Below are positions 38,605 through 50,177 of a DNA stretch of 64,000 nt, one piece after another. Position 1 is the stretch's first letter; each line of letters begins with the position of its first letter. The translations under genes were made by a program, and so were the position numbers. The notes below the pieces were generated by a model. That model did no database searches. It was not told the DNA's origin and worked only from the letters and a program-made list of their open reading frames with translations. This stretch comes from Cenococcum geophilum 1.58 (taxonomy: Eukaryota > Ascomycota > Dothideomycetes > Gloniales > Gloniaceae), in the NCBI GenBank assembly GCA_001692895.1, contig KV748215.1, positions 1,471,720-1,535,719 on the forward strand. The letters are read 5' to 3'.

Positions 38605-41235
38605 TCAGGGGGTAAATGTCCGCATCGTGCTCTCGAGTTTCACAATCATCTCTTCGTATTCCCCCTTTAGCGTACTTTGTGCTGTAATTGCTCCTCCAGC
38701 ACCAATACGCCAAATCTCATACTCTTTCGTCAAACTGTCAGATAATTGGACGACCTCAACCTCATCTTCCCATCTGACCATTGTTCTAATGACGACAGAG
38801 AAATCCCCGCCTCCACCGACATCAAGGTATCCAAGCACACCCGCATAGATTCCACGAGGTTGGTTTCCTTCAATGTTTTGGAGAATCTCACACGATCGCT
38901 TTTTGGGTGCTCCAGTCATGGACCCCGGGGGGAGGGAGGCAGCGAAGACATCAATGCCAGACTTCCCTGGCTGCTTTTTCTGCGAAATGTAGTCCGGGGG
39001 TTCCTCCCACTCTTCAGGTGTCCGCGCCTTTTGAATTCCCGGTGGGCTGCCTTCGATTACTGAAACAAGCTGATAGACAGTCTCATACTCTTCGACCTCC
39101 ATCAATTGCTTTACCTGGATATTCCCGGCACCATAGACGCCATGGAGCTGGTGTCGTACAAGGTCTACAATCATAAGATTTTCCGCTCGCTCCTTTGACG
39201 TACTAAGTATCATTTCTGCGTCTTCGCGGGTGACACCAGGGCCCTTTTTGACGGTGCCTTTGATCGGACGACACTGGCAACTCCCATTTCGATCCCAAGA
39301 GATGAATCTTTCAGGGCTACTACTCACTATTTGGAAGCCGTGCCCATCTTGACCCATACGGATATAGGCGCCAAACGGCGCAGAGTTAATGGTCATCAGC
39401 TTTCGGTACAGGCTCCACGGTATCATGGCTCGAGGGTGGCTTCGGGGAAGCCGAATGACGGTTTGATCAGTGAGACATAGCTCGTAAGAATCTCCAGCGG
39501 AGATCGACTCTTGACATGCAAGAATCTTTGCGCAATATTCCTCCCGGGAAGGAAAGTTTTGTGTAGTTTGGTCTAGGTAGCGTTGGAGGTATTCTTGAGC
39601 AACAGCCATCCGGGTGTAGGTTCCATCTTCGGTAATGAGCATACTATCTAACTCCGGAACTTGAATAGCTGAGATCCTGAGATCCCATGCTAGCTCTGTT
39701 TTCGTCTCAGATTGCACGGCTTCGCTAATTAATTTGATGGTTGTTTCCACCCATTCCATATCTTTACCACGAATGCTTTGCACATATATCTTTTTGAGGA
39801 TATGGTCAAACACAACGCTTCGAGTAATATACGCGAAGCAAATGTCGGGCCTATTCATATCTGTCTTAACGGAGTATGGTTCGATGTTAATAGAGTCTAA
39901 GCCAGCTTCGTAGGATACAAATCCCATCAGGCCTCCCCAAAAAGGTGCGAAGGGAGGGCCTGGAGGACCGTGCAAAGGCTTGAGATGCTCCATTAGTGCC
40001 TTTAAATAGGTCCATATGTCGTCTACCTGAATCTCAAGGTAAACCTCGTCATTACCCGTCCGCAGTTGGAGCGTATGGGTGCTGACATAATAACACAGGC
40101 GAAGTGTTTCTTTAGGGACGAAAAGCCCAATGATGCTGTATCTACCTGTGCTAGCCGCAGAGGGCTTTAAATCATCATTTAAACCAGATTCCAAGACGGC
40201 AGCTTCAGTAGCGGGGATGCCAAGAACTTGACAAGCTTCTGCGACTCTTAGTCGTCCGCTACCACATGTCATTACATTGACAACATCTGGTGGCAGTTTT
40301 GGAAGACGAGTAGAATCTCCATACGCCATTAATCGAGCAAGATCTGCCGGCTTTTGTGCTCCAGCATGTTTGAATGAGATGCCGTTTAGATGAATTGGTA
40401 TATCTTGAAAAGGCGTTTTGAGCGCCTCCTGAGATAGATTTCTCGTAAGAGGGTAGCTTGGCATTTCTGTAATAACTGTCGAAAGGGGGAAGTTCTCCCT
40501 GCGTGCCAGTAGTTCTTTACGAATCCAGATTTGCGCTTTGGTCCACCAATTCCATATGATCTTGGCGCCTTCGGCGTTCGTGCATATTGATTCCGGGTGA
40601 TACTGAATGCCCCAGAAAGGCTTTTCTATATGCCTAACCGCCATGAGCACTGCACCGTTCTGGGAATTGTCAAAATCCCAGGCCAGAGGTTCTAATTGCG
40701 GACAAGAACGAGTTGCTCTCCAAAGCTCATCCGGGTAAGACACAGCTCGCCGCGTTTGGATTGAATGTCCAATATTGGCATGAAGAGAATGGTATTGAGT
40801 TGCTCGCACTTCTCCCATACCCTTGAAGATAGAGTTTGCTCTGTGAAGGACCTCGGATATTATGCCATGGCGCGGCTCTGAAAGACGCTCGATTTTTGCG
40901 CCGAAATGCATTGCCAAACTTTGGAAACCAAGACAAATTCCAAGAACAGGAAGCAGATCCTCGTCTTTGAGGCGCCAAAGCTCTCCTATGAGGCCTTCGT
41001 CCTTCCTGTTCGTAACGGATCCTGGACCAGGGCCTGCGATGACCGCGTCAAAGCCTTTGAGTAGACCTAAGAAGCCTTCCTGGCCACCATCCACATATTT
41101 TTGGTCATCGATTCGTATGGTGACCACTTCGGCGCCGAGAGACTCCTGTACCAGCGCGACAATGTTGTTCGCGAATGAGTCATATGCATCAATGAATAGT
41201 ATGCGTCCTGGCCTTGTTGTGAGCGCTGGAGCCAT
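38605..41235 (-). CDS. Aminodeoxychorismate synthase, fused PabA-PabB (para-aminobenzoate synthase)
   Basis: It converts chorismate plus glutamine to 4-amino-4-deoxychorismate, the precursor of p-aminobenzoate and folate. The intronless 876-residue frame fits the fungal fused enzymes (ABZ1 in yeast, pabaA in Aspergillus). Residues 11-235 are the class I glutamine amidotransferase: LFIDAYDSFANNI, GPGPGS, nucleophile Cys101 in GICLGFQ, and His213/Glu215 in QYHPES. A linker follows, then the chorismate-binding half: GGLMGFVSYE (434-443), AGDSYELCLT (580-589), SPERF (640-644), PIKGT (657-661, with the Lys659 typical of PabB-type enzymes), DLVRHQL (691-697), and LPPGSMTGAPK (768-778). All catalytic residues that I can name are present, so it looks functional. 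The start at 41235 begins just before the amidotransferase and has no in-frame competitor that improves the domain. Confidence 0.95.
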   Translation of the reverse strand: MAPALTTRPGRILFIDAYDSFANNIVALVQESLGAEVVTIRIDDQKYVDGGQEGFLGLLKGFDAVIAGPGPGSVTNRKDEGLIGELWRLKDEDLLPVLGICLGFQSLAMHFGAKIERLSEPRHGIISEVLHRANSIFKGMGEVRATQYHSLHANIGHSIQTRRAVSYPDELWRATRSCPQLEPLAWDFDNSQNGAVLMAVRHIEKPFWGIQYHPESICTNAEGAKIIWNWWTKAQIWIRKELLARRENFPLSTVITEMPSYPLTRNLSQEALKTPFQDIPIHLNGISFKHAGAQKPADLARLMAYGDSTRLPKLPPDVVNVMTCGSGRLRVAEACQVLGIPATEAAVLESGLNDDLKPSAASTGRYSIIGLFVPKETLRLCYYVSTHTLQLRTGNDEVYLEIQVDDIWTYLKALMEHLKPLHGPPGPPFAPFWGGLMGFVSYEAGLDSINIEPYSVKTDMNRPDICFAYITRSVVFDHILKKIYVQSIRGKDMEWVETTIKLISEAVQSETKTELAWDLRISAIQVPELDSMLITEDGTYTRMAVAQEYLQRYLDQTTQNFPSREEYCAKILACQESISAGDSYELCLTDQTVIRLPRSHPRAMIPWSLYRKLMTINSAPFGAYIRMGQDGHGFQIVSSSPERFISWDRNGSCQCRPIKGTVKKGPGVTREDAEMILSTSKERAENLMIVDLVRHQLHGVYGAGNIQVKQLMEVEEYETVYQLVSVIEGSPPGIQKARTPEEWEEPPDYISQKKQPGKSGIDVFAASLPPGSMTGAPKKRSCEILQNIEGNQPRGIYAGVLGYLDVGGGGDFSVVIRTMVRWEDEVEVVQLSDSLTKEYEIWRIGAGGAITAQSTLKGEYEEMIVKLESTMRTFTP

Positions 41236-42659
41236 TGGCAGATTTAAAAAGAAGATATGAGAGGGAATGAGATAAACACAGATACGGTTGTTGGCGATTC
41301 CCTAGATCTCCGGTTATCCGGTAAATCCAAACTGATAGACGGAAAAATGGAGTACTTGAAGTTCGAGCACTGACTGATCAAGGACAAGAATCGATCCAGT
41401 AGTCGAATATTAGCTTAAATGAGCTGTGGGTAAAAAGAAATCAACTAAGAAGAAATATCAGAAGACGAAAGGAATCCTGCCTAGAGGGTAACAAAGAGAA
41501 GGCAACGTGCTAGGGATTGGATAGTGGAAAATAGAGTGATAATCGCAACCGGGGGGTCTATCTGGAAGAGCGTAGTTTCTGCTCTAAACAGTCCTGGTCG
41601 AGTTTTGGGTTTTGGGATTTGGTTGGGAAGGTAAGGGGTCATAATTTTTGAGCTTGAAAACTACCCTCGAGGCTCGCAGGGCTTAGACCGTTAAACTAAA
41701 TGCGGCATGGTTCGAAAAACTTTAATGACAACACCAAGCCACATGAACTTTTCCTTTTGCCAGGCTTGCATTCTTGACGTACTGGGTGACTTTGAACACT
41801 ATTTAGGTATGGGTTGTCTGAAGAGAGAGTGAAGTTTATTGCACTATTACACACGTGATAGGAATGTCTGTCATTGCCAGCACGGGACATCGGACGTGGA
41901 TATATCATCCAATAAACGTCTTATTTTTCTGTGAGCAATCCCCTCCACATGAAAATCTCGGCCTCAGCAATGCTATCGAGCTTGTTGCGGATTTTAAAGG
42001 AAAACGTGAGCACTGAGTAGAGGCTAGGCAGAACGTGACTAGTTGCGGTCCCAGTCATCAACCAATTTGTCCCTCAACACAAACCCAAGAAAGTTTTGTT
42101 CATCGGTGCTTACGCAACGACCTTCAACTATAGTACTGCTCTATTATTAGTTAACAATTAATTCCATATACGCTGACTGCTACTTCAAGCATAGGCCATA
42201 TCTACGCAATGTAAATATGACTCTTTCCGCCTCCATAACTTCCACCATCTTCTGCCTTCTCACTACTTTACTCACGGCCTCGAATCCCAGGCCTAGCAAA
42301 TGGTGTCCTCCATGCTATTAAGATCCGCACGATTAGCGCTGGTACTAAACTATAAGACATGCCTAATAGATAGAAGTACTGTTGCAAGAAAATATATCAC
42401 AGATCCCACGAAGCAGGATAATCCTGCCGTAGCGGTTTTATTTCTGCTAAGAAAGACATACCATATCTAACATGGCTTCTACAGAGATTGATTCCGCAGC
42501 TTTAACCATAGACTCTATTCGCAATTTCTACATATACCAAGCTGCTTTATTATCTTCCACATTTTATAGACCAAGTTTCTCCCATATAGTTGTCTTAGCA
42601 TGCTTAGACCACATGGGACGCCGGATAAATCTGGCCCAATGGCACTAAACCAGTTTAGG
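41236..42659. other. Upstream region of the PABA synthase gene up to the helicase element
   Basis: 1.4 kb of balanced composition. 41236-41640 is the likely promoter and 5' leader. The remaining short frames look random, apart from the small one at 42472-42651 listed separately. Confidence 0.55.
42472..42651 (+). other. Small open frame of 59 codons, possible gene remnant
   Basis: The frame starts ATG GCT TCT ACA and ends TAA only 8 bases before the left edge of the helicase element. I do not recognise the product. It could be chance, or the cut remainder of a host gene. There is no intron signal or upstream continuation in frame. Confidence 0.2.
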
Positions 42660-42702
42660 CCATCTGTCCCTGTGTGGTCTGAGACACTTTAGCCAACGTT
42701 TG
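42660..42702 (+). repeat. Left inverted terminal sequence of the helicase element
   Basis: It contains GTCTGAGACACTTTAGCC, which matches the complement of 48907-48946 (GTCTAAGCCACTTTAGC) with a few changes and a one-base indel. Confidence 0.55.
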
Positions 42703-43079
42703 TAAAGCACGTCGCGATATCCGCATGGCTGATATTACGGATATTCACTTCTTATTCTTACGATAAGTTTAGGCAGCTTGAAAAATCCATTAATTATATA
42801 CTAGGCTCCGGCGAATCAAATGGTCTACGTAAGAAGTCTCCCCGCCTTCCCGTTCTTAACATTAATTTTAAAATAGCCGTAACGCGGTTTGCTAAAGTGA
42901 ATAATCAGCAATATCCGCACCAACAACGCGTTAATCTCAACTACCTACTCTCCATCTATTATATCTATAATCCAATAATTAAAACCCATTAAGATCTATC
43001 TATTACAACGTGTTTAAGTCCTCCCTGCCTTTATCCAACCCTCTATTCTCCCTCTGCTGCTTTTAAGCGCTATCTATTA

Positions 43080-45340
43080 ATGCCTCTATTAAAGCGAATA
43101 AGGCAAAGAGGTTGTAAACCATAAGCCAGTTAAGCAGATTAACAAGCTGGCAGTACGCAATAGGCTAGGGATTATATTGAAATGGATCCCTAGTGGTCTC
43201 CACGGCTATATAGCCTGCGGAGGGAGCTACCCTAGCTTATAAGCAGCTCTTATAAACTTTAAATAAGTAAGCTAGATGAAGCTATTGCGGAGATATATCC
43301 GTACCGCGGTTATACGGAGCAGCTCAAGGCCCTAAGGGTGCTAATATTTAAGCGGCGAGATCTTATGCTTATAGCAAAGACGTCTTTTAGTAAGAGTATG
43401 ATAATATAAGCACTACTATGTCTTGTACCTAATGCAGTTATTATTATTGTTCTTCCACTTAACGCGATTAGGTTAGAGTAAGTAAAAAAGATTGCAAAGC
43501 TACCTTATGTTCAACCTATTTATATATAGGAGAAAATAATATCCGCCGAGCTGATTAAGGATATCCGCACGGGCAGCTATATATATATCCTTATCTCCCT
43601 AAAGCTTTTAGTTAGTGACAAGCTGCATAAGGTTCTGATAGACCCGATATTTCGTTCCCATGTTACCCTTGTAGTGGTTAATAAAGTACACCTACTTACT
43701 AATTAGGGAGAGACCTTCCGTATAACGTACACACAACTCTTTAAAGTACGTTTAGTCTTAGTTAATAAGCCTTGGTTTGTATATACTATAATACTAGACC
43801 TATTTACGTTTTAGACTGTATGCAAGCTAGCTGGGTTTAAACCTAATATATAAGTTATTAAAACCCTAATTAATCGGCCGGAGCTAAAGATTATACGGAG
43901 GGTTATGACCGCGCTAGAGAAGAAGGACTTTTAAGCTCTTTACTTTACTATTGCTGCTGCTCCAGTGTATTCGCATACTGCTAGTAATAGTAACTAAAAA
44001 GAAGGCGAGTAATTAAGAAGCCGCTTAATATCCGCATAGTAGACATACCACTAATAGTTTAATTAACTTTAGCTAATTCTAAAGACGATTATCTTCTTTA
44101 ATTCTAAGGAGTGGATAGCTACCTGTTGTAATACTATTCGCAGCTAGTTAATCTATCGCGGCTATAATGCTACTATTGCTAGAGAAGCGGTGCAGAGCTA
44201 CCACGTAACGCTTGCGGATATTAATAAAGACCGCTTATACGCCGAATACGCGCGCCTAATATCTCGAATTTAAATTTTCGTTGTATTAGATACAGTAGCA
44301 CACGGTATAGATGTCCCAGATATCTACCGTTTAATCTAATATGGAATGCCTCGCCACAAATCCTGTAATATGCTAGTATAGCGGTTTGGCCGGGTAGGCC
44401 AAGGAGAAGGCCTCTTAGGTAAAGCAATCTTTATGGTTAAGAGCCGCTGGCGGGGTCCTTGCGATAAATTAGGTGGTTCTAAGCATACACAACCTTAGTG
44501 TATAGGCGATCTTCGCGCAAGCGCGCTGCGCAATGATATCCGCGGGTAATAAAATGTAGAGACTGCGGATATTACGGGCGATGCTTTATCTATAGCGTTA
44601 GTTAGTACTAAGCAGTTAGTAGATACAAGAAGCGGGCGTAGGTTAAGCCCTAGTGGTTTTATAGTACGCCTACCTAAAGAGCTTATTATACCGACCCTAC
44701 GCCTAAAGAAGCGGTTGACTAATGCGCAGTTGCGTAGTAAACTGCCGTTTACCCTATGGCGGCTAGTTAATAAGGATTAGGTATGCTTACGAGCAATATA
44801 ACTTACACACTATAGAGACCCACAGTCTACTGTTAGTAAAGACTTATATTATAGTAACTGTAACCTAGCAATATTTATGGATTGCGAGTACGATATCCGC
44901 ACTAGCTATAGTGCGGATATTGCGAAAACCCGCCGGGAGCCTATATTAAGCAATATACAGAAGTGGTTTACGTAATAGGCGGAGGCTAGGTATTAGGATA
45001 CATTATAGACGCCTATAGTTAATTATATTATACCGGATAAGCAGCTTTGTCGCCTTTATAATATAGGGTAGGTTCTAGATGCGGCATCATTAAGGTAAGC
45101 AATGCCTAAGTAGGATCCTAATATCCTCGGTAAGGAGCTTCCGTCCCTTATTAAGCTTTTAGCAGATAAGGAACAAAAGTAGAAACAGAAAGAAATAGGG
45201 CAACTCTTAGGTTCTTCTAGGTTAATTATGCAGATGTTAGAGCGGTTTTCCCAAGCGTTAGAGCAGCACGCTGCTGCGGATAAGCGCTTATTATAGGCTC
45301 TTATACGGGCTTTGTAGGTTTTAGATAGGAGATTTGAAAT
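43080..45340 (+). pseudogene. RecQ-like DEAD/DEAH superfamily 2 helicase remnant
   Basis: Reading the plus strand gives helicase motifs in order, despite stops. A RecQ-type lead-in (YRGYTEQLKAL) stands near 43300. A Walker A-like TSFSKS follows near 43380-43400, then a stretch like LVPNAVIIIVLPLNAI, and LISLKLLVSDKLHK near 43590-43630. VVVNKVHLLTN, where families have DEVH, lies near 43675-43700. The C-terminal helicase half follows: GIDVPDIYRLI near 44304-44337 and FGRVGQGEG near 44383-44409. An undefined tail runs to about 45340. Many in-frame stops and Asp/Glu-to-Asn/Lys changes fit RIP, so it is a pseudogene here. Helicases of this shape in fungi are known both in DNA repair and in mobile or subtelomeric elements. 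The context argues for the latter. Confidence 0.72.
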
Positions 45341-45969
45341 ATTAGCGCCGTGGCAATTAGCGCCTTACTGTGGCGCTGATATATTATAGGCTAGTTAACA
45401 GTTAGCTATAGACCTCTTGCTAATAACTTAGGAAGAGGATGTACCTATGCCTTCGCTAACTCTTAGGTCTCCAGCTCCTACTCCTCTATTATTACCCTTA
45501 TACTAGCCGTCAGATATATCTATACCGCTAGCAACCCGCTAGTTGGATACGTCTTTATTAGTACCGTAAAGGCGGTCGGCGCGATTAAACAGAGGTAAAC
45601 GTATGTAAAGAGTACTATAGGAAATTAACGGCAACGCTAATTAGTATATAGCGGGCTAATATTAGGCGAGGTTAGTTGATATTAGGCGGGGTTAGCTAAT
45701 ACTAGGTGAGTTTACCTTATATCCGCCAAGCGGATATTACAACCATAATAGCTGATATTTATTAGAATGACACCCCCCCTTCCCCTTATACTCTATACCC
45801 CTAGTAAGCGCGGCCTAGGAACTAAATAGATTAATTAATTAATAATATCAATTACTTAGGAATATGTACTAGTGCTACTAACTATAGCGGATATTGAACG
45901 GTTGTAGTAATAGCTTATAGCTAATATCTTATATTACTCATCGAGCAACTTATACGTAGGTTAAAGCTA

Positions 45970-48753
45970 GGTTTAAGTAAAGTTGGTAGGGAGTACAAAG
46001 CCATCTAGCTCATTATTATCGTTATGGAGATTAAGCTTATTAAACACGGCGGAAAGATTACTGCCTAGCTGTAAATTAAACTTGTTAAGGGCAGATTGAT
46101 TAAGTTGTTTAATACCTAGTTATAGTAAAGGCGGCGCTTCTATCTTTGCTTGTCGTGCCTAACGGCGGATAATAGAACCTTTGGCAATCGCATTAGCAAG
46201 CGATTAAATATCCGCTGTAGGAGATTTAACAGTATGTTGAGTAGACATCCGTTTACCGAATATGATCTTAAACTTTGCACGTAGTGGCCCTGTATAATTA
46301 GTTATATAAATGCTCCAGCGGAAGAGTAAGTCTAGGTTAAATGTCGAATTGCCACGAGTGTGCATAAGCTGCTTTAGCTCCCTATTAAGTAGCTCGTTGT
46401 CGAGATCTATTAGGTAGTGACTATCCTATTCGCCGCGGATATTTACTAGACTATTTACTAGAATAGCTTACTAAAGCTTAGGGGAATAAGCATCTGTTAA
46501 AGTTAACTGGAAGAAACGTAATATCTCTGGTAGATAGTTCTTGTTTTGACCACCTATGAAATAGATATAAATATAGGGGAGCACGCGGCTGAGTAGGCCA
46601 ATATCCGCAAGCTTAATAGCGTGCTTAAGGACCTTATACGTCTCTACCAGTTGTAAAAAGCGAACGTGCGTTAGAAACTCTGCATTAGTAGGCTTAGAAA
46701 GTGTTTGTAAGGATGCAGCACTGCTAGCCTACTTAAGGTGACCCTTTTACCGTAGTTCCGTAGGCTGGCTGGTATAGTTAGCCGCCTAAGAGACTTCCTA
46801 ACCGAAAACCGCTATGCGGATATCCTTGACCACTGCTAATAGATATTACGGAGATAGGCTTTTAAGGTACCGCTTAATATCTATAGGCGACTTAGTGTTA
46901 TAAGACTCCTTAATCTAAGTATGGAGCAACGCTACAATACGAGCGTTAAAGCTATAGAGAATTAGCTCCTCTATATAATAAAACGGCGCGCGCTCGGCTG
47001 GGATATTTCTTTGACCTAGGTGGTTTATATAGGTGTACAGCGTAGAGTACTCTTAGGCTAATTGCTTGCCACTATAGTAATACCGTATAACCATATATAG
47101 GTAGTTTAGCTTTAGGTGCTAAAGAGCTGGAATAGGCAGAGCCCAACGCAGGCTATTATAGGCGGATATTAACTTAGTACGTTCTCCCTAACATAACCGA
47201 ATAAGCTTTACGGTCTTTTAATTACTATAGATTAGAAATAGTCGCTCCTTAAATGCTTTATCAGTGCGTTATAGATTTATTTAATAGAGAAAAATATCGT
47301 TTAGTATCTTATAGGTTTTAGATATAGAAGCCTCTCTAGTTATAATAGGTCCTAGGTTAAACCTAGACGTCCGCGCAGCGGGTATTACATTAATAGAAGG
47401 CATACATGGATGTTTAAACCGTGGGTTTTTGCTAAGTAATATATTAAGGCCTGGGTACGCCTCTATAATAGCTTTATAGATTAAAGCTGTTAAGATCTGC
47501 TTTTATATTTCGTCTTATAAATTACCTAGAGCCTCTGCAATATCCAAGAACTTAATTGGAATATCCGCACGAAGCATGCTCTGTTAAAGCCTATTATTAG
47601 GTATACTTATACTAAAGACAAGCTTGCCAGTTATGCGCGAATAGAACGTCCTAGTATCCCCAAGTGTTTAATGCTGAACTCGTTAGAGGTAGTCGAAGTT
47701 ATTATAGATAATAATAGTATTAGAAGCTGCACCTATTAAGCGGATTTTTACCTATATATAGGTTAGTATATACCTATACCGCGGAGATTATAGGCTAAAC
47801 CTTAATTCCTGGGCTATCCGCTCCTTCTACTGGTTTAAAGTGGTATAACCATTAATTAATCTAAGCCTATGGAGCACAGAAAGCACGTGGCGCTTAACGC
47901 CGTTAGCTTGGAGATATATCCTTAGTAGCCATGGGATACAGTTTATAGAGTTTTGTAAAAGGCCAAATATAAGCATAGAAGCTATTAGAACCGCACGGCC
48001 TTTATACGGAGAATATTTGCGTTAACCCTCTTAATATGCTATAATTACATACTCTAGTGTAGGTGCGTAAGTCTTTACGGCTTAATAGTACTGCCTAAGG
48101 TTAAGCTGCTTAATATCCGCATATTAGTTAAAGCTGCCAAATAGTGACTCTTTCTCCCTTAGCTCTTTAAGCTTTCCCTAGATAGTAAGAGTAATACTAG
48201 CACCCACTATACCGCGCTTCTCTATCTCTTTAGTATAGATATCTAGGATATTAGCATCCTCTAGGAGTTTATTAAGGAGCTCTCTTACTCTTTTTTTCTT
48301 TAGTGCCTTATATAAACCTTTAGCCATTATAATCCATTTAAGCGCTAGGTCTCCTATAGATATCCGCCATGGCCTAAAATAGTTAATAATTACCCAGACC
48401 TTCTCTGCAGCGGATATCTTCTTAGCGGATATTACGGATATTACAGGTATTTTATTAACTCTTACTTCTTTATCCTCTTAGGGATCTATATAGTTTGGCA
48501 GTAGTGAGTAGGCTATTAAGGACCGCTATTAAGCTGCGGATAGCGATGGGGGAAACAATAGGGGAAACGATAGGGGAGATAATGGGGGTGGGATAAGACG
48601 GCTAATGCCCTTGGGCACTATATCCGCTATATCTCTTAATCCTCTAGCGGTATTAGTTAATAGAGAGGGTAGTTTATTATTAAAAGCTTAAAAAGACTGG
48701 CTCCTGCTAGACGAAATAGAGGGGTTTCTTTAACGCCTTTTAGATGCGCCCAT
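45970..48753 (-). pseudogene. DUF6589-like protein remnant
   Basis: From ATG at 48753, read leftward, the minus strand gives a long frame with interruptions. The N-terminal third includes the coiled, charged stretch RVRELLNKLLEDANILDIY. The middle has IIIYNNFDYL, then GDTRTFYSRITGKL and SMLRADIPIKFLDI. The late part has DLDNELLNRELKQLM and TFNLDLLFRWSIYI, followed by NYTGPLRAKF. This order and wording recall fungal proteins carrying DUF6589, a domain of unknown function common in repetitive fungal loci. The assignment is from memory of the family, not from a search. Several stops make it non-functional here. It converges with the helicase remnant, with about 600 bases between them. Confidence 0.55.
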
Positions 48754-48906
48754 AGCTGGTAGTTAGTTCTGGAAAATCCATTAATTAGAGAGCTGATTAA
48801 GGTAATTCTAATGCAGGTATTAACAGGATAATAGACGTGGCGGTTACTTACATTAATTTCGTTAAAGTTAATGGTTTGCCTTATATAAACAGACCGGCTC
48901 AGCTTC

Positions 48907-49019
48907 CAAAAGCTTGCTAAAGTGGCTTAGACTAAGAAATAGATGGATTAATTAAATAGGTTAGCTTGCGGATATTCGATTATCCGCGCAGTGGATATTT
49001 ATCTATTTCTTAGTCTAAG
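48907..49019 (-). repeat. Right inverted terminal sequence and terminal hairpin of the helicase element
   Basis: 48907-48946 pairs with the left end. In addition 48926-48944 (CTTAGACTAAGAAATAGAT) has a perfect 19-base inverted copy at 49001-49019, giving a hairpin with a 56-base loop. The loop itself contains a smaller inverted pair made of GCGGATA/TATCCGC. Confidence 0.6.
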
Positions 49020-49522
49020 TATACTGAGTTAACCTATACAGGTGTTTTTAAATAAGTTACGTGGCTCTAATATCACGATTTATAGCGTATTTACACCTTA
49101 AAGTGGCATAAAGTCTGTTTAAAGCGCTCGGACCTTATTCTCCGGAGCTCAGCGTATTAATTTCTAAAATTATAATAAGTAATACAGCTGGCCGCCTGTA
49201 GTTATATAGTCGCGCTTTCATTCCTTCGCGTTATTGTCTAAGTATAAAATACTCCTTTAGCAGCCTCCCAGTGTATACTTCATATCCATTGTGGGGGTGG
49301 CATATAAGTACAGTATCCCTTAACGCGTTAGGGCACCCAGAGGAGAAGGCCCGTACGCGAACACCAAGTTGACGTGTTAAGGGATAGATGTTTGTTGTTA
49401 ACTCCTAAAGTCATTGGACCGCCGGGCCTTGGCAAACCAGTTTAGCTTTGCCTCGAGGTTCCCGTTGCCAAAGCCCCGGGGCTAACTTGTTTATGGCTAA
49501 AATAACGGCGCGTACCAGCCAC
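49020..49522. other. Spacer between the helicase element and the 8-bp-duplication transposon
   Basis: 500 bp. It begins TpA-rich and becomes balanced by about 49250. I see no gene, RNA or repeat in it beyond the target duplication copy at 49515-49522. Confidence 0.5.
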
Positions 49523-49536
49523 TTATCTCACAAATC
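49523..49536 (+). repeat. Left terminal inverted repeat of the 3.15 kb transposon
   Basis: TTATCTCACAAATC, directly after CCAGCCAC. Confidence 0.75.
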
Positions 49537-50177
49537 AGGCCCCCGAGGAGAAATCCCGCCACGGCGTAACACAAAGGATCATGTGGCACGCTTGTGGACT
49601 CCTGCAAACTCCTAAGCTAATTAAATTACTATACCCTAGTCCTGTAAACTCCTAAGCCAATTATATTATACTGAGAGCTATTTCTCCCTAAGAGTCTAAA
49701 AGCTTATAGAGCCCTTTATATTTAAACTTAAAGTTTCTTATCAGGTAATAACTCTTCTATTATAACGCTGCATCTTATACCCTAAATTAACTTTAAAATA
49801 CTCCCTCTATCTTATTAGGAAATAATAGACGTCATTAGCGGAATACCTATGCCCTTATCTAACGATTTATAAAGCCCTTTATCTAATATTCTCCCTAGCT
49901 CTCTTCTATCTTCTAATAAATATTCTAATAAGTATCTTAATAAACTTAATAGCAACGCTATTAAGGCTCTTTAGCCTTCCTCTAACAGACCTTTTTTTCT
50001 ACCCGTAATTAATATAATATAAGCGATAGGGAATAATAGTCTATATAGTTTAAGCTTTAGCAGGTAGCTAATATACTACGCTGCATTTAATAGAGCTTTT
50101 AAGGCTTTATACTTAGGTTAGGTTAAAAAAAGGCCAAAAGGTTATAATTAAGTACTGCCTATATAGTAGTTAATAAT

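Larger units (their letters stand above)
42660..49019. mobile_element. Decayed large element with RecQ-like helicase and DUF6589-like gene, inverted ends, and dense ATATCCGC motif
   Basis: The left end at 42660-42702 and right end at 48907-48946 are imperfect inverted copies (shared core CACTTTAGC, with GTCT(G/A)AG and CCATCT outward of it). Between them lie two converging coding blocks: a helicase on the plus strand (about 43080-45340) and a DUF6589-like protein on the minus strand (about 48753-45970). The octamer ATATCCGC or its complement occurs more than 20 times inside, but only very rarely in the rest of the window. TpA enrichment shows RIP-type decay. Edges are approximate and I could not find a target duplication. 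A DNA transposon is the simplest reading. No tyrosine recombinase, DDE triad or Rep domain was recognised. Confidence 0.65.

Noticed and set aside
44221-44427. 68-codon minus-strand frame
   Set aside because: Antisense to the helicase C-terminal half, whose plus-strand motifs are recognisable.
42660-49019. Helitron
   Set aside because: There is a helicase, but no Rep/HUH motif. The ends are inverted and lack the 5' TC and 3' CTRR pattern I would expect, and the helicase looks RecQ-type rather than Pif1-type.
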